Of a stretch of DNA of 64,000 nt, positions 15,197 to 23,604 are shown piece after piece (position 1 is the stretch's first letter; each line of letters starts with the position of its first letter). Under the pieces are notes generated by a model. That model saw only the letters and a program-made list of their open reading frames with translations, did not search any database and had not been told where the DNA came from. The DNA comes from Kluyvera sp047971185 (GTDB lineage Bacteria; Pseudomonadota; Gammaproteobacteria; Enterobacterales; Enterobacteriaceae): NCBI RefSeq assembly GCF_047971185.1, contig NZ_JBKDZH010000055.1:1-64000 (forward strand), written 5' to 3'. A program made the translations under genes and the position numbers.

Positions 15197-15691
15197 TTAC
15201 TTCATCGTCAGGCGCTGGTAACGCTCACAGGTTCGATCATAAGTTGGCTTAACCCCACTATGAGGAAGTCGTTCAAGCATGCACCGCATATGCCAACGCT
15301 TCAGGCTTTCGAGAACTGTTCTGGCTTTCTCATCACGCAGCCAGTTCAACTTTGCCACTCCCTCGCCGCCGTTCTGTTGCCGAGTAATACGCTTAACGTA
15401 AGCATCAATCGCGGACGAGTCGTTACTGGTGACAAACCCCTGATTGTACATGGTGATCCATACTGCCCGAATTTTGCCAACAATCCCCGATGATGCTTTG
15501 GGTTTAGGTGATACCGGCTTAAATCCCCTCTCTTTCAGTGCATCGAGAACGGCCTGCAGCTGCTGCGCACTCATATCGCGACAACTTCTCTTACCTGGAA
15601 CAACCGAGCCTAAAAATACTCGATAGGTCTCATCGTCAAGGCCCAGAGAACGCCGCGCCACGTGGATCAGTTTGATGGTATTAGCACGCAT
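15197..15691 (-). CDS. gemA: GemA-like regulatory protein (Mu gp16, DUF1018)
   Basis: 164 residues, MRANTIKLIHVARRSLGLDD. Conserved DUF1018 text: LDDETYRVFLGSVVPGKRSC near the start, SSGIVGKIRAVWITMYNQGF in the middle and a C-terminal VAKLNWLRDEKARTVLESLK. In Mu GemA is an early protein reported to affect host gene expression and DNA supercoiling. It overlaps the preceding gene by 11 bases. The family call is firm; the cellular role in this phage is not shown. Confidence 0.88.
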   Translation of the reverse strand: MRANTIKLIHVARRSLGLDDETYRVFLGSVVPGKRSCRDMSAQQLQAVLDALKERGFKPVSPKPKASSGIVGKIRAVWITMYNQGFVTSNDSSAIDAYVKRITRQQNGGEGVAKLNWLRDEKARTVLESLKRWHMRCMLERLPHSGVKPTYDRTCERYQRLTMK

Positions 15692-16133
15692 CAGCCATTA
15701 CCTCGCTCAGTGGTGTAACAAGCTCTAGCCCGTCGATTTTCTTAAACTGGCGAACCAACGATGCAGCGGTGCTGAAATGACATACCCAGTACTCCACTAC
15801 CTCATGGAGGTGCGCATTTTCCTTCTGTTTTAACCAGCGCTTGCCGTCTCTGGTTTTTGATGCACGACGAATGATAGACGCACCTGGTTTGTAGGTCTTA
15901 CGACGCCAGACAACCTTTGTGACAGGGCGAAATTCTTTATGTGACGGCCACCCCCACGCTTCACTGCGGGTATCATCAATCCAGACTATTAACGCCAATT
16001 TATTCTCAGAGACTATCGCCTTATAAACTGCAATTTTTTCCCCTGAAGACAACTTAAACTCAATCCTGCTGTACAAATCACCCAGGGTGTTCTGGATACC
16101 GTTCCATTGCTCTTTTGTGATTACGGTTGTCAT
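15681..16133 (-). CDS. early-region phage protein of unknown function
   Basis: 150 residues, MTTVITKEQWNGIQNTLGDL. It is basic, with a beta-rich first half (IEFKLSSGEKIAVYKAIVSE, KLALIVWIDDTRSEAWG), a strongly basic middle (KVVWRRKTYKPGASIIRRAS) and a helical end. No motif I recognise. It overlaps both neighbours, so it belongs to the early transcript. The basic middle could contact nucleic acid, which is only a suggestion. Confidence 0.7.
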   Translation of the reverse strand: MTTVITKEQWNGIQNTLGDLYSRIEFKLSSGEKIAVYKAIVSENKLALIVWIDDTRSEAWGWPSHKEFRPVTKVVWRRKTYKPGASIIRRASKTRDGKRWLKQKENAHLHEVVEYWVCHFSTAASLVRQFKKIDGLELVTPLSEVMADAC

Positions 16134-16948
16134 TCTATTTCAGCCCTCAACTCTTTCATTCGCTGGTATAAATCTGGTGCTTTACCTGTTTTGCTTTCGA
16201 CGGCTGCCATATACAGTGCAGACAGTTCATCCCAGTGTTCAATGAATGGGGTCAGCGCTGGATATACTTGCCGCATCACAGGAAAAGCATCCCGAATAGC
16301 GGGTACTCCATCAACCAGCCGCCAGCAGCGCCCAAAATCGGCAGGGTCGAGCGGATAACGAAAGCGACCACCATCGCCAGCTGTTGCGCCAAGGAATATC
16401 GCAGCCATTGTTTTGCTGCTCATGCCGGTATCATCGCCCACGAACCATTGCCCCACAGCCGACACGGCCAGCAGGCGTTTCGCCAGCGCTCCGGCCCATC
16501 CGTTATGCTTTGCAGCCAGATGCAGGAAACCATCATCTATCACGGGCTCATACTCAACGAAAGGCTGTTCCCCAGAAAGCGCTACCGCTCCGTCTTCCGG
16601 GTATTCAGCGGACTCAATCAGATAGCCTGTATAAGCATCCAGACCTTCACCAGGACTAGCCTGGATAGTCCCGCTACGGATGCAGTATTCATGTTCCAGC
16701 TCGTCACTATCTGGCTCGGCAAAGACCTCAAGACCAGCGAACTCCGCGGCTTCCATTATCTGTTTAGCGGTGAGAATAAGGACGGTATGTCGCTGGCTCT
16801 TTATCGTTCTAATGGCCTCCAGGACCATTGAGGACAGACTCTCTTCCTCAACATCGAGATCAAGGCCATTAATGGCTCGCACCAGATTCACGATCTCATG
16901 ATTCTTTTGAACAATGACCTGATTAAGTTGCTCAATGCTCTCGCTCAT
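16130..16948 (-). CDS. early-region phage protein with coiled-coil N-terminus, unknown function
   Basis: 272 residues. Residues 1-60 are a predicted coiled coil (MSESIEQLNQVIVQKNHEIV), the middle is acidic, and the C-terminal part contains GDDTGMSSKTMAAIFLGAT and PLDPADFGRCWRLVDGVP, a module I have seen in various temperate-phage early genes without a known function. It overlaps its neighbours by four bases each. No catalytic motif is visible. Confidence 0.7.
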   Translation of the reverse strand: MSESIEQLNQVIVQKNHEIVNLVRAINGLDLDVEEESLSSMVLEAIRTIKSQRHTVLILTAKQIMEAAEFAGLEVFAEPDSDELEHEYCIRSGTIQASPGEGLDAYTGYLIESAEYPEDGAVALSGEQPFVEYEPVIDDGFLHLAAKHNGWAGALAKRLLAVSAVGQWFVGDDTGMSSKTMAAIFLGATAGDGGRFRYPLDPADFGRCWRLVDGVPAIRDAFPVMRQVYPALTPFIEHWDELSALYMAAVESKTGKAPDLYQRMKELRAEIE

Positions 16949-17184
16949 TTGCGACTCCTGAAATAGGTTGAGGTGGCGAAAAACAGCAGTTCCAGTACAT
17001 CAAATAACCACCAGAGCGTGATGCATCCAATCAATGCCGTCAGAGTAAATGGCCATGCCAGGGCAGCAACCAGAGCGCTGATTGAATCAGTGTCTTTATC
17101 CATAATTCCGCTTCCGCGTAGTGCAGAAATGAAAAAGAAGGTGATTACGCCGCCAGCGATATAACAAACGATACCGATTACCAT
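16945..17184 (-). CDS. small inner-membrane protein with two transmembrane segments
   Basis: 79 residues. Two hydrophobic segments (VIGIVCYIAGGVITFFFISAL and LVAALAWPFTLTALIGCITL running into WWLFDVLELLFF) flank a short charged loop GSGIMDKDTDS, and the end is basic (YFRSRK). Overlapping starts tie it to the adjacent early genes. Function unknown. A holin-like role is possible by topology, but the early location argues against it. Confidence 0.65.
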   Translation of the reverse strand: MVIGIVCYIAGGVITFFFISALRGSGIMDKDTDSISALVAALAWPFTLTALIGCITLWWLFDVLELLFFATSTYFRSRK

Positions 17185-17627
17185 CAGACTACTCCTTGCA
17201 CATCAATAGGTAGATATCTAAGGACATGACGGGTAATAATCTGCCCAGTTCTGGCACACTGAAAATGGCCCATTCGAATGTCGATTAACGCGCTTTCAAA
17301 TTGTGGCCAGCCCTGCATCTGCTTTTTGTCATCAAGCTCAACCAGAACAAACACCGTTTCAGCTGACCGCGGCCCGGAAGCCAGATACATCACACTTCGG
17401 GGAATCTCAGTACCTTCAATCCATCCAAATGAGCGCCTAGCCGCTACAGGTGATTTGCTGCGGATAATGTCGTAATAACCGTTACGCTCTTTCAGCTCGG
17501 AACGTGCCACCGCTTTGCGTAGCGCCTTGATAAGCAACTGGGCACTGGTTCCCGTCGCACTGACCAGTTGCAGACAGGTCATTTCGCCCTTATCGGACAG
17601 CACGGTTTTGATTGCGTCGATCATCAT
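17184..17627 (-). CDS. phage protein with N-terminal winged-helix-like domain, unknown function
   Basis: 147 residues from the ATG at 17627, which overlaps the stop of the preceding gene (ATGATG with GGGAG just upstream); a longer frame to 17705 has no good start. Residues 1-50 (IKTVLSDKGEMTCLQLVSAT, LLIKALRKAVARSELKERNG) read as a winged helix; the C-terminal part (about 55-130) is a separate beta-containing domain. I do not recognise the family. Early position suggests DNA-linked regulation. Confidence 0.65.
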   Translation of the reverse strand: MMIDAIKTVLSDKGEMTCLQLVSATGTSAQLLIKALRKAVARSELKERNGYYDIIRSKSPVAARRSFGWIEGTEIPRSVMYLASGPRSAETVFVLVELDDKKQMQGWPQFESALIDIRMGHFQCARTGQIITRHVLRYLPIDVQGVV

Positions 17628-18106
17628 TTGTCTCCCTGGGATTGTTCTGCCTGTTGCTGCTCGCGGATCATGCTTTGGGCCGCATGCATCAGAACGGCGA
17701 TGCAACGGCGGGTTCTGGCGGCAGCAAGACGGTTACTGGATTGCCTGTCGATATAAAGCGCCTGTGCCATTTCAAGTTGCTCTGCAGCTTCTTCAAGTAA
17801 GGAAGACACTGACGGGCTGGCTGGTGATACTGCATCAGGTATCTCAGCCCCTACGCGTTGAGATAAACGGGCCATTTTTCGTGTTTTATGCTGATCAATC
17901 ATGTCGCTCATTCCATTATGGCGAAGCTGCTCAATCATAATTTCAACGTCGGCAGCTTCTTCGGCGATACGGTTGCCGTTCGCTTTATGAGTAACAAAAC
18001 GAGTGCAAGCAGCTGCTAGCTCATTACATTCTTCGGCTGTTGCCAGAACCTGACGGTCATAACCCCACATCGCCAGGGCCGCATCGAAAACATGGGGTTT
18101 ATTCAT
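17624..18106 (-). CDS. MazG-like nucleotide pyrophosphohydrolase-type protein
   Basis: 160 residues from the ATG at 18106 (GAGG eight bases upstream, overlapping the previous stop). The segment TAEECNELAAACTRF, then RIAEEAADVEIMIEQL about 25 residues later, matches the EExxE...ExxD metal-binding pattern of all-alpha NTP pyrophosphatases (MazG/dUTPase-like). The C-terminal half is helical and Gln-rich with no motif. Such enzymes hydrolyse nucleoside triphosphates; the substrate here is unknown. Confidence 0.65.
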   Translation of the reverse strand: MNKPHVFDAALAMWGYDRQVLATAEECNELAAACTRFVTHKANGNRIAEEAADVEIMIEQLRHNGMSDMIDQHKTRKMARLSQRVGAEIPDAVSPASPSVSSLLEEAAEQLEMAQALYIDRQSSNRLAAARTRRCIAVLMHAAQSMIREQQQAEQSQGDK

Positions 18107-18365
18107 CGTCTTCATCCTCCATGTTGTCATCCGCCGGTTTCATGGTGATCGGAAAAGGCTGGAACTGGAGAAGTGCCAGTTGGACACCAATTCGGCTGAA
18201 ACGGGCTTCTTTGGTGTCAGCCCCAAATTCCAGCACCTCGCTTTCGCCCATTTCCAGACGAATATCAGCGTCTTTGTTGTCAATAATCATCTGGCATTTA
18301 TCAACGCGATTTTGATGCCAGGATTTCAGGTCGATAATCATCAAAATTAATTTTTGTTCAGTCAT
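18099..18365 (-). CDS. small early phage protein, unknown function
   Basis: 88 residues, MTEQKLILMIIDLKSWHQNR, with an acidic C-terminal tail (DDNMEDEDDE). The body alternates strands and a helix and has SEVLEFGADTKEARFSRIGV. It overlaps the MazG-like gene by eight bases. No family recognised. The preceding gap (18366-18448) holds an 8-bp inverted repeat but no gene. Confidence 0.6.
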   Translation of the reverse strand: MTEQKLILMIIDLKSWHQNRVDKCQMIIDNKDADIRLEMGESEVLEFGADTKEARFSRIGVQLALLQFQPFPITMKPADDNMEDEDDE

Positions 18366-18448
18366 AAAACATTCCTTTTGCTGAATTCGGCGCGAACGAA
18401 TCCCTGACGCAAGCGCCGAAATAAAAATCAGAGTTAATTAGCTAAAAA

Positions 18449-19066
18449 TCAGAGTTTGGCTAAATCCAGCGAGATTTGCTGATAGTTACCATCTGCCTGA
18501 CGCTCATAAATACGCAAATATTGACTGGTGCCTGAAACCTGAATTGCATCAGCCACGGCATCCATCGCCTCATTCCATTTCGGGTCATTGATATCGAGCT
18601 GACGGAGGCCCAGAACCTGGTTGATGTCGATGCGACCTTGCTTGTTAACGCGGAAAGCATGATCTACCAGGGCCATAATGCGTTCATCCGCACCACCAGA
18701 CCATTCGCTGATGCAGGTATCAATCAGCGCTTTGGCCGCCTGGATACGTTCATCAAATACGCGATGCTCACCGACTGCGCGAATGAGCTTGTAACGGCCG
18801 TCAAAACTGACCAGAGTCACATTGCCTTTTGTGCCGCCGTACTCCACGCCATACTCAGACGCCGAAAGGTCTGTGAAGTCGGCGATTCTCTGCATAGACT
18901 CCAGTTTGAACGCTGCCAACAACTGACGCTGCTGACGTGCTGCGCCGACGATCATCATCACGACTTCATCACGTAGCTTATCCACGGGTTTGACCTGAGA
19001 TTCAGGGATTAAATGCCCCTGAGCATTGGTGCGGTAACCCGCTGGTACAGTATTTGAATTATTCAT
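18449..19066 (-). CDS. DUF3164 family early protein
   Basis: 205 residues. Begins MNNSNTVPAGYRTNAQGHLI and shows the DUF3164 core: PVDKLRDEVVMMIVGAARQQ, YGGTKGNVTLVSFDGRYKLI, and DIND near 158 before a helical end. DUF3164 is a usual member of Mu-like early operons, one or two genes after B. No biochemical function is known to me. Confidence 0.85.
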   Translation of the reverse strand: MNNSNTVPAGYRTNAQGHLIPESQVKPVDKLRDEVVMMIVGAARQQRQLLAAFKLESMQRIADFTDLSASEYGVEYGGTKGNVTLVSFDGRYKLIRAVGEHRVFDERIQAAKALIDTCISEWSGGADERIMALVDHAFRVNKQGRIDINQVLGLRQLDINDPKWNEAMDAVADAIQVSGTSQYLRIYERQADGNYQQISLDLAKL

Positions 19067-19075
19067 CTATTCGCC

Positions 19076-19318
19076 TTAATGAGTAGTATTTGATTCTGTA
19101 TTCCCGGAACGCGCGTTCCATTCATTCACATAATGGAAATTTGCGGCCTTAATAATTTGTGGTGCCATTTGCTTAATAATCTCGGCTATGCGGTCAGAAG
19201 CAGAAGGATGCTCATGATTGACTCCTTCAATCACAGCATTAACATCGACAAGTTCCTTAACTTGACCACTATCGGTGAACACATCCTTAGTGGTTACTGT
19301 GAAAATAACTTTTGCCAT
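19076..19318 (-). CDS. small early phage protein, unknown function
   Basis: 80 residues, MAKVIFTVTTKDVFTDSGQV. A beta-rich first half and a helical second half (SDRIAEIIKQMAPQIIKAAN). It lies between the DUF3164 gene and a GTG-started small gene in the early operon. No motif recognised. Confidence 0.6.
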   Translation of the reverse strand: MAKVIFTVTTKDVFTDSGQVKELVDVNAVIEGVNHEHPSASDRIAEIIKQMAPQIIKAANFHYVNEWNARSGNTESNTTH

Positions 19319-19327
19319 TTTGACTCC

Positions 19328-19567
19328 TCAGCGCCAGATAATCCGGCAACCATTGAAACTGGCTACCCACACGGAGCGGGAACCTGAATTGTTACGCTCA
19401 ACAATACGCACAGCACTGTTTAGCAGTTCAGCCGGAGGACATGACACCTCCAGAACGGGACGTGAACGGGTCTGGCGAAACTCCGTAACCAGACAGCCTT
19501 TTTTATTCAACAACGCCTCAGTGGCCATCGCTTGCTGAATATGAGAAGAGATCAGTTCACTAATCAC
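19328..19567 (-). CDS. small early phage protein with GTG start, unknown function
   Basis: 79 residues. The open frame extends upstream into the B gene without a sensible start, but a GTG at 19565-19567 is preceded at six to seven bases by GGAGGAAT, giving VISELISSHIQQAMATEALL. The product is basic with two cysteines and a beta-rich C-terminal half (SRSVWVASFNGCRIIWR). It starts five bases after the B stop, so it is likely translated by coupling. Family not recognised. Confidence 0.65.
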   Translation of the reverse strand: MISELISSHIQQAMATEALLNKKGCLVTEFRQTRSRPVLEVSCPPAELLNSAVRIVERNNSGSRSVWVASFNGCRIIWR

Positions 19568-19571
19568 GGTA

Positions 19572-20510
19572 TTATTCCTCCACGATTTCAGCATGCCCCA
19601 GTTCAAGCATTGCTGAATGAATATGACCAGAGTTAACCGGCTCGCTTTTACCACTGGCGTAGATATGGGCCAGCGGCAGAATATGAGAGAGAGAGCGCAA
19701 AGCACCTGGGCGCTTTGCAATCGCACGTAACAGCTTGCGTTCGTCGCGACCTTCAACCTTCCATGCGTCGCAGAACGCATCAACATCAGCGGCCAGCACG
19801 TTGTTGATAACAATTTTCTTTGCCACGCGAGAGAACAGACGGGCAAAGTCTACGGTGCGACTACCACCGGTCAGGCGGTCATAGACTTTATGGTTACCGA
19901 TAAACGCCAGCCCGATGCCGCATTCCTCCTGGAGGATGCGCAGCTCTTCGATGGCGTCATAGTTCAGCCAGTCCGCTTCATCAATGATGATTAAGGCATT
20001 GGTGTCGCGCAGCCGGCGACGCAGCAGGCGGGATAACGCGCCGCGCTGATAAGGCGCATCTGAAATGCCCATATCCAGCGCCAGTTCGTACATGGTTTCC
20101 AGCTCGTTCGTGCGGGATTTACTGGCGGTAAGACGCCAGACGTTATTACCGGTACGAGCGTATTGTTTCAGCGCTTCCGTTTTACCTACACCAGGATGGC
20201 CATAAATCAGCGCAATGGTGTGAGTCAGCTGCGCATACGTCAGCGCCGCAGTGATTTTTTCAGAGGTCGGTGTCACGACATAGTCAGGGATTTCCGGCAG
20301 TGCACTCTGGGCCGTCTTACGGGATTCAAGCCACGTGCTGATTGATGCCGCCACGGCATCATTATCACCCTTGTATTTACCGTTAATAAACTGAGAAAGG
20401 GCAGACGAAGACACCCCGGTTTCACGCGACAGCGCAGCACCAGAAATTGTTTTGTCATCAATCAGACCTTTTACGGTATTACGGATTACATCATGGTTAA
20501 TTTGCGTCAT
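19572..20510 (-). CDS. B: transposition target-capture AAA+ ATPase (MuB-like)
   Basis: 312 residues, the same length as MuB. An N-terminal helix-turn-helix domain (TISGAALSRETGVSSSALSQ, residues 21-40) precedes the AAA+ core: Walker A GHPGVGKT at 104-111, Walker B LIIIDEAD at 173-180. A C-terminal domain follows (about 225-312). MuB coats target DNA, gives transposition immunity and activates the transposase. The gene follows A after 78 bases. Confidence 0.96.
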   Translation of the reverse strand: MTQINHDVIRNTVKGLIDDKTISGAALSRETGVSSSALSQFINGKYKGDNDAVAASISTWLESRKTAQSALPEIPDYVVTPTSEKITAALTYAQLTHTIALIYGHPGVGKTEALKQYARTGNNVWRLTASKSRTNELETMYELALDMGISDAPYQRGALSRLLRRRLRDTNALIIIDEADWLNYDAIEELRILQEECGIGLAFIGNHKVYDRLTGGSRTVDFARLFSRVAKKIVINNVLAADVDAFCDAWKVEGRDERKLLRAIAKRPGALRSLSHILPLAHIYASGKSEPVNSGHIHSAMLELGHAEIVEE

Positions 20511-20588
20511 CGTTTTTAATCCTGTATTTTTCCATTGTTAATACGTTTTTAAACACTTCTCAAAAGCGGCGGCTCAAACGTCGCTTTT

Positions 20589-22571
20589 TTATTTCTTCGA
20601 TTTACTGACACTTTTCATCAGCGTCTGGAAAATCACATCGTTCTCGTGCTGATGCTCCTGGACTTCCTGAACTTTTTTCAGTGCATTACCCTGGGCAAAG
20701 ACACGTTCAACAACATGCCGCTGCGGTGGTTCTGGCGGCGCGACTTTTGGCAGCAGATCGTTCACCTCGATTGCCGTCATGCGGCGCTGGGCTTTGGCTG
20801 CGCGTTTGGTATGGGTCATCATCTGCTTACGCTGGCGGCTATGTTCGCGGCCTGTTTCGGTATCGCCGAACGCAACAGCTGAGCGGCACTCAGCCATGCA
20901 GAGGAAGCGGCCATCAAGGTCATAACACGCCACCTCGCTGTGAAGATCGCGAGGGTCGAAACGCACGGTAATCTTGCGCTGGCGGATATTGGCCAGAACC
21001 GGATTCCAGTAACTGTTTTTACGCCCGAACAGAGAGCCGCCACACTGGAGGAAGAATTCTCCGGTTGTTTTCACCGTTACAGCTTCCGCCGGAAGCATGA
21101 GCTGGCGGATTTGTTCATCGCTGAGGCGAGTGACAATGGCGTTACTGAAACTACGCTCAAATGCCTGGTCAAATGACAGCTCGCCCTGACACATTTCGGT
21201 TTCACGACCAAGACGGGCGTTGTACATGGCGATCCCCTCATTGACTGCGGAAAGAAACGTCTCAACATCAACGACACGGTCACCGTAATTATCAGGTTTA
21301 TTCTGCGTATTTGGCCCGGTATATGCGCCAGCCAGTGAGGGATGCTTATCGATATAATCCCCCAGGCCACCGATACCGAACGCACGTTCAACAGGTTTAG
21401 CCTGACCCCATCCCTTACCACCTATCACGCTGGTCCAGTGAACCTGAATCCCCAGCATTGGCAGAATCCCCATTGGGTCATCTGGTTTAACCTTGAAGCG
21501 ATAGCGATTAGGGACACCACCAGAGAGCCATTTATTCGCTGCTGCACGGGTGTTATCGATGGTGACGTGTTCAGGTTTGCCGAACTCGGAGATAGCATCC
21601 ATCAATGACAGACGGATGCTGTCGCTGTTTTCAGAGACATCAGTACGCCAGCCAATAACTTTACGACTGTGAACGTCCTGCCAGACCCATGTTTTTGGGC
21701 GAAGAACTTCGCCGTTATACCAGCGAACGAAGACGTTATGCTGGTAACCATCACCGTTGATCCATTCCATTGCATGCAGCTGCGCGACAGTACGCTGTTG
21801 ACTTGGGAACATACGCGCCAGCGCGTTATCACCCTTGCGGGTGGCCACAATGACCCGAGCATCAATTTCACGGTCTACACGACGACGCAGGGTGCGCTCA
21901 GATGGGATTTCCCAGCCATATTCCCGCGCTGCAATCTGGAGCAGTTCATACGACTTTGTGAAGCAAGGCTCTTCCGGACGGAGATAATCGCCGAGGAAGA
22001 ACTGCCAGGCATCCTCACTGATTGGCGCTTCACGGTTGGTTTTGCACTTTTCACGCAGCCGACGATCAAGCAAAACAGGTGCCCAGACATCACGGCTACG
22101 GTTCTGCACCCGGTAATACAGGTTACGCAGTGAACCTTCGCTCATATGCAGTTTTATTGCTGCCGTTCTCAGAGCCAGACGCAGCGTTAAACCTGAATCA
22201 ACCAGTTCAGCGACAAGAGAAACCGCATTAGTACGCTGCTCAGCACGTTGGCGCTGTTCGTTGGTGGCACCTTCCCAGTGTTTCCACAGCTGCTGACGCT
22301 CAAAACTGGCGGCTGAGTCTGCATTAACCTGTGTACGTTCTGGCAGAGAGATGACACCAGAAGATGTTTCTACCAGGCCCTTTGCAGTCAGCAACTCTGC
22401 ACGGACTTCAGGAGGAAGCACAGAGATGTGGTATTCAAAAGCTTTACCGCCCGCGCGTTTACGGACTTTATCCTCAGCACCAGCCGAGTATCGGGATAAC
22501 GCTTCACGAATCCCTTTTACGGTTTTAGGTAAACCAGGCGCTCCGACCAATTCCTTAGCAACGACAAACAT
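20589..22571 (-). CDS. A: DDE transposase (MuA-like)
   Basis: 660 residues against 663 in MuA. An N-terminal winged domain (GAPGLPKTVKGIREALSR) is followed by end-binding domains, then the RNase-H-like catalytic core. The DDE triad is visible as D274 (EWINGDGYQHN), D339 (VTIDNTRAA) and E395 (AKPVERAFG), spaced like D269/D336/E392 of MuA. The C-terminal region (about 560-660) is basic, as needed for MuB and ClpX contact. The enzyme integrates and replicates the phage by transposition. All key residues are intact. Confidence 0.97.
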   Translation of the reverse strand: MFVVAKELVGAPGLPKTVKGIREALSRYSAGAEDKVRKRAGGKAFEYHISVLPPEVRAELLTAKGLVETSSGVISLPERTQVNADSAASFERQQLWKHWEGATNEQRQRAEQRTNAVSLVAELVDSGLTLRLALRTAAIKLHMSEGSLRNLYYRVQNRSRDVWAPVLLDRRLREKCKTNREAPISEDAWQFFLGDYLRPEEPCFTKSYELLQIAAREYGWEIPSERTLRRRVDREIDARVIVATRKGDNALARMFPSQQRTVAQLHAMEWINGDGYQHNVFVRWYNGEVLRPKTWVWQDVHSRKVIGWRTDVSENSDSIRLSLMDAISEFGKPEHVTIDNTRAAANKWLSGGVPNRYRFKVKPDDPMGILPMLGIQVHWTSVIGGKGWGQAKPVERAFGIGGLGDYIDKHPSLAGAYTGPNTQNKPDNYGDRVVDVETFLSAVNEGIAMYNARLGRETEMCQGELSFDQAFERSFSNAIVTRLSDEQIRQLMLPAEAVTVKTTGEFFLQCGGSLFGRKNSYWNPVLANIRQRKITVRFDPRDLHSEVACYDLDGRFLCMAECRSAVAFGDTETGREHSRQRKQMMTHTKRAAKAQRRMTAIEVNDLLPKVAPPEPPQRHVVERVFAQGNALKKVQEVQEHQHENDVIFQTLMKSVSKSKK

Positions 22572-22573
22572 AG

Positions 22574-22819
22574 TTAAACCGCCTTATTCATGTAGCTGTG
22601 AACGCTGTATCGGCTCGGCCAGATGGTTTCAGGGGGAACGCCGAGAGCATCAGCAACAATTTGCTGATACGGGCGGCATGGAGTGCGCAAAACACTCTTT
22701 AAAGAGTCTTTTTTATAGCCAGCCTGAACCGATAAAGAACGGAAAGATAAACCACGCTTGTGGATTTCCGCCTTAATCGTCTCAGGGTGCCAATCAGTCA
22801 GATCTTCATTTCGGTTCAT
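22574..22819 (-). CDS. ner: Ner-like DNA-binding regulator
   Basis: 81 residues (Mu Ner 75), MNRNEDLTDWHPETIKAEIH, with the Ner/Nlp helix-turn-helix KRGLSFRSLSVQAGYKKDSL and VADALGVPPETIWPSRY at the end. Ner represses early and repressor promoters during lytic growth. It is the first gene of the early operon and ends two bases before the transposase. Confidence 0.93.
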   Translation of the reverse strand: MNRNEDLTDWHPETIKAEIHKRGLSFRSLSVQAGYKKDSLKSVLRTPCRPYQQIVADALGVPPETIWPSRYSVHSYMNKAV

Positions 22820-22837
22820 GATTCATCTATCCTAAAA

Positions 22838-22857
22838 AGTTATCCGCGCGGATAACT
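22838..22857. promoter_or_regulatory. perfect 20-bp palindromic operator in the repressor/ner divergent region
   Basis: AGTTATCCGC followed by its exact complement GCGGATAACT. It lies 19 bases upstream of ner, in the region that must hold the early promoter. A second TATC-N6-GATA element follows at 22865-22878, 24 bases centre to centre. Ner or the repressor is the likely ligand; which one cannot be told from sequence. Confidence 0.7.
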
Positions 22858-22862
22858 GCGCG

Positions 22863-22880
22863 GGTATCTGTCTGGATAAA
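22863..22880 (+). repeat. operator-like element GGTATCTGTCTGGATAAA, first copy
   Basis: It shares 15 of 18 bases with GGTATCCATCTGGACAAA at 23605-23622, immediately after the repressor stop. Two copies flanking the repressor gene suggest a protein-binding element, possibly autoregulatory or part of the transpositional-enhancer-like region. Confidence 0.55.
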
Positions 22881-22889
22881 GCATAAGTC

Positions 22890-22920
22890 CTTAAAAAGAC
22901 CTAATCAAGGTTTTTTTAAG
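22890..22920. promoter_or_regulatory. 12-bp inverted repeat operator CTTAAAAAGACC / GGTTTTTTTAAG
   Basis: The two arms match as inverted repeats at 11 of 12 bases with a seven-base spacer. They lie about 50 bases upstream of the repressor gene; a third related A/T run with TCCTTAACC follows at about 22931-22941. This is a likely binding site for the repressor or Ner. Confidence 0.6.
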
Positions 22921-22968
22921 CCTATGAAAAAATCCTTAACCGCCACCACATAACTAATTGGTTTTATT

Positions 22969-23604
22969 ATGATTAATAACAGCACCAACACGACAAACAA
23001 AAAAGAAACCTATGGTTCTTTTAAGTCGATTGAAAAAGAACGTTTCACGCAAAGACTGGAACAGCTACTGAAAGGTAGAAGTAAGTATCAAGCAGCAAAG
23101 GATTGGGGCATAAATTTAAGCACATTTAAAAACTACTTCTCTCGGCAAGGTTCAATCCCTCGTTATGAAGTCCTTGAGAAAATTTCGACACAAGAAAATG
23201 TCTCTATTGAATGGTTGTTGGGTCGAGAGCTCGAAGTGCTTCCTAAAGAAAGCAGCCATGCAGAGGTATTAGAAAGACACACGCGTAGTCCTGCTTATGA
23301 TGCTAAACCATCCAGCCAGATGCTTCATGAACCTACAGCTAACTATGAAACTGGGCTTGCTTCGATTTTCAACATACTTAGCGAAGAGGAGAAAAAATCT
23401 TTGTTTGAGTTGATTGCCAGAAAAGGCGTGGACACAGTCCTGCAACTGAAAGATGAGAGGAATCTGAAACTTATCCAGTGTCCAGATTATGAGAAGGATC
23501 GCTTACTAGTCTTACTTGAGTCCGGTGCCAAAAAAGAGGCATCTGAGACTGGTGAGCATGTAGCCCAGCCAGACCTTTTGAGTGGTAGCAAAAAGGCTGG
23601 TTAA
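22969..23604 (+). CDS. phage repressor candidate, helix-turn-helix protein
   Basis: 211 residues, divergent from ner and at the left end, the place of the Mu repressor c. Residues about 25-85 hold a helix-turn-helix (RFTQRLEQLLKGRSKYQAAK, DWGINLSTFKNYFSRQGSIP, NVSIEWLLGRE). The remainder is helical, without the LexA-type Ser-Lys peptidase, so it would not be cleaved by RecA. It differs in sequence from the winged Mu c repressor. Lysogeny maintenance is inferred from position. Confidence 0.82.
   Translation: MINNSTNTTNKKETYGSFKSIEKERFTQRLEQLLKGRSKYQAAKDWGINLSTFKNYFSRQGSIPRYEVLEKISTQENVSIEWLLGRELEVLPKESSHAEVLERHTRSPAYDAKPSSQMLHEPTANYETGLASIFNILSEEEKKSLFELIARKGVDTVLQLKDERNLKLIQCPDYEKDRLLVLLESGAKKEASETGEHVAQPDLLSGSKKAG

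Noticed and set aside
18386..18420. 8-bp inverted repeat TTCGGCGC/GCGCCGAA in the phage early region
   Set aside because: Considered as terminator, but no U run on the minus strand and a 19-base loop.
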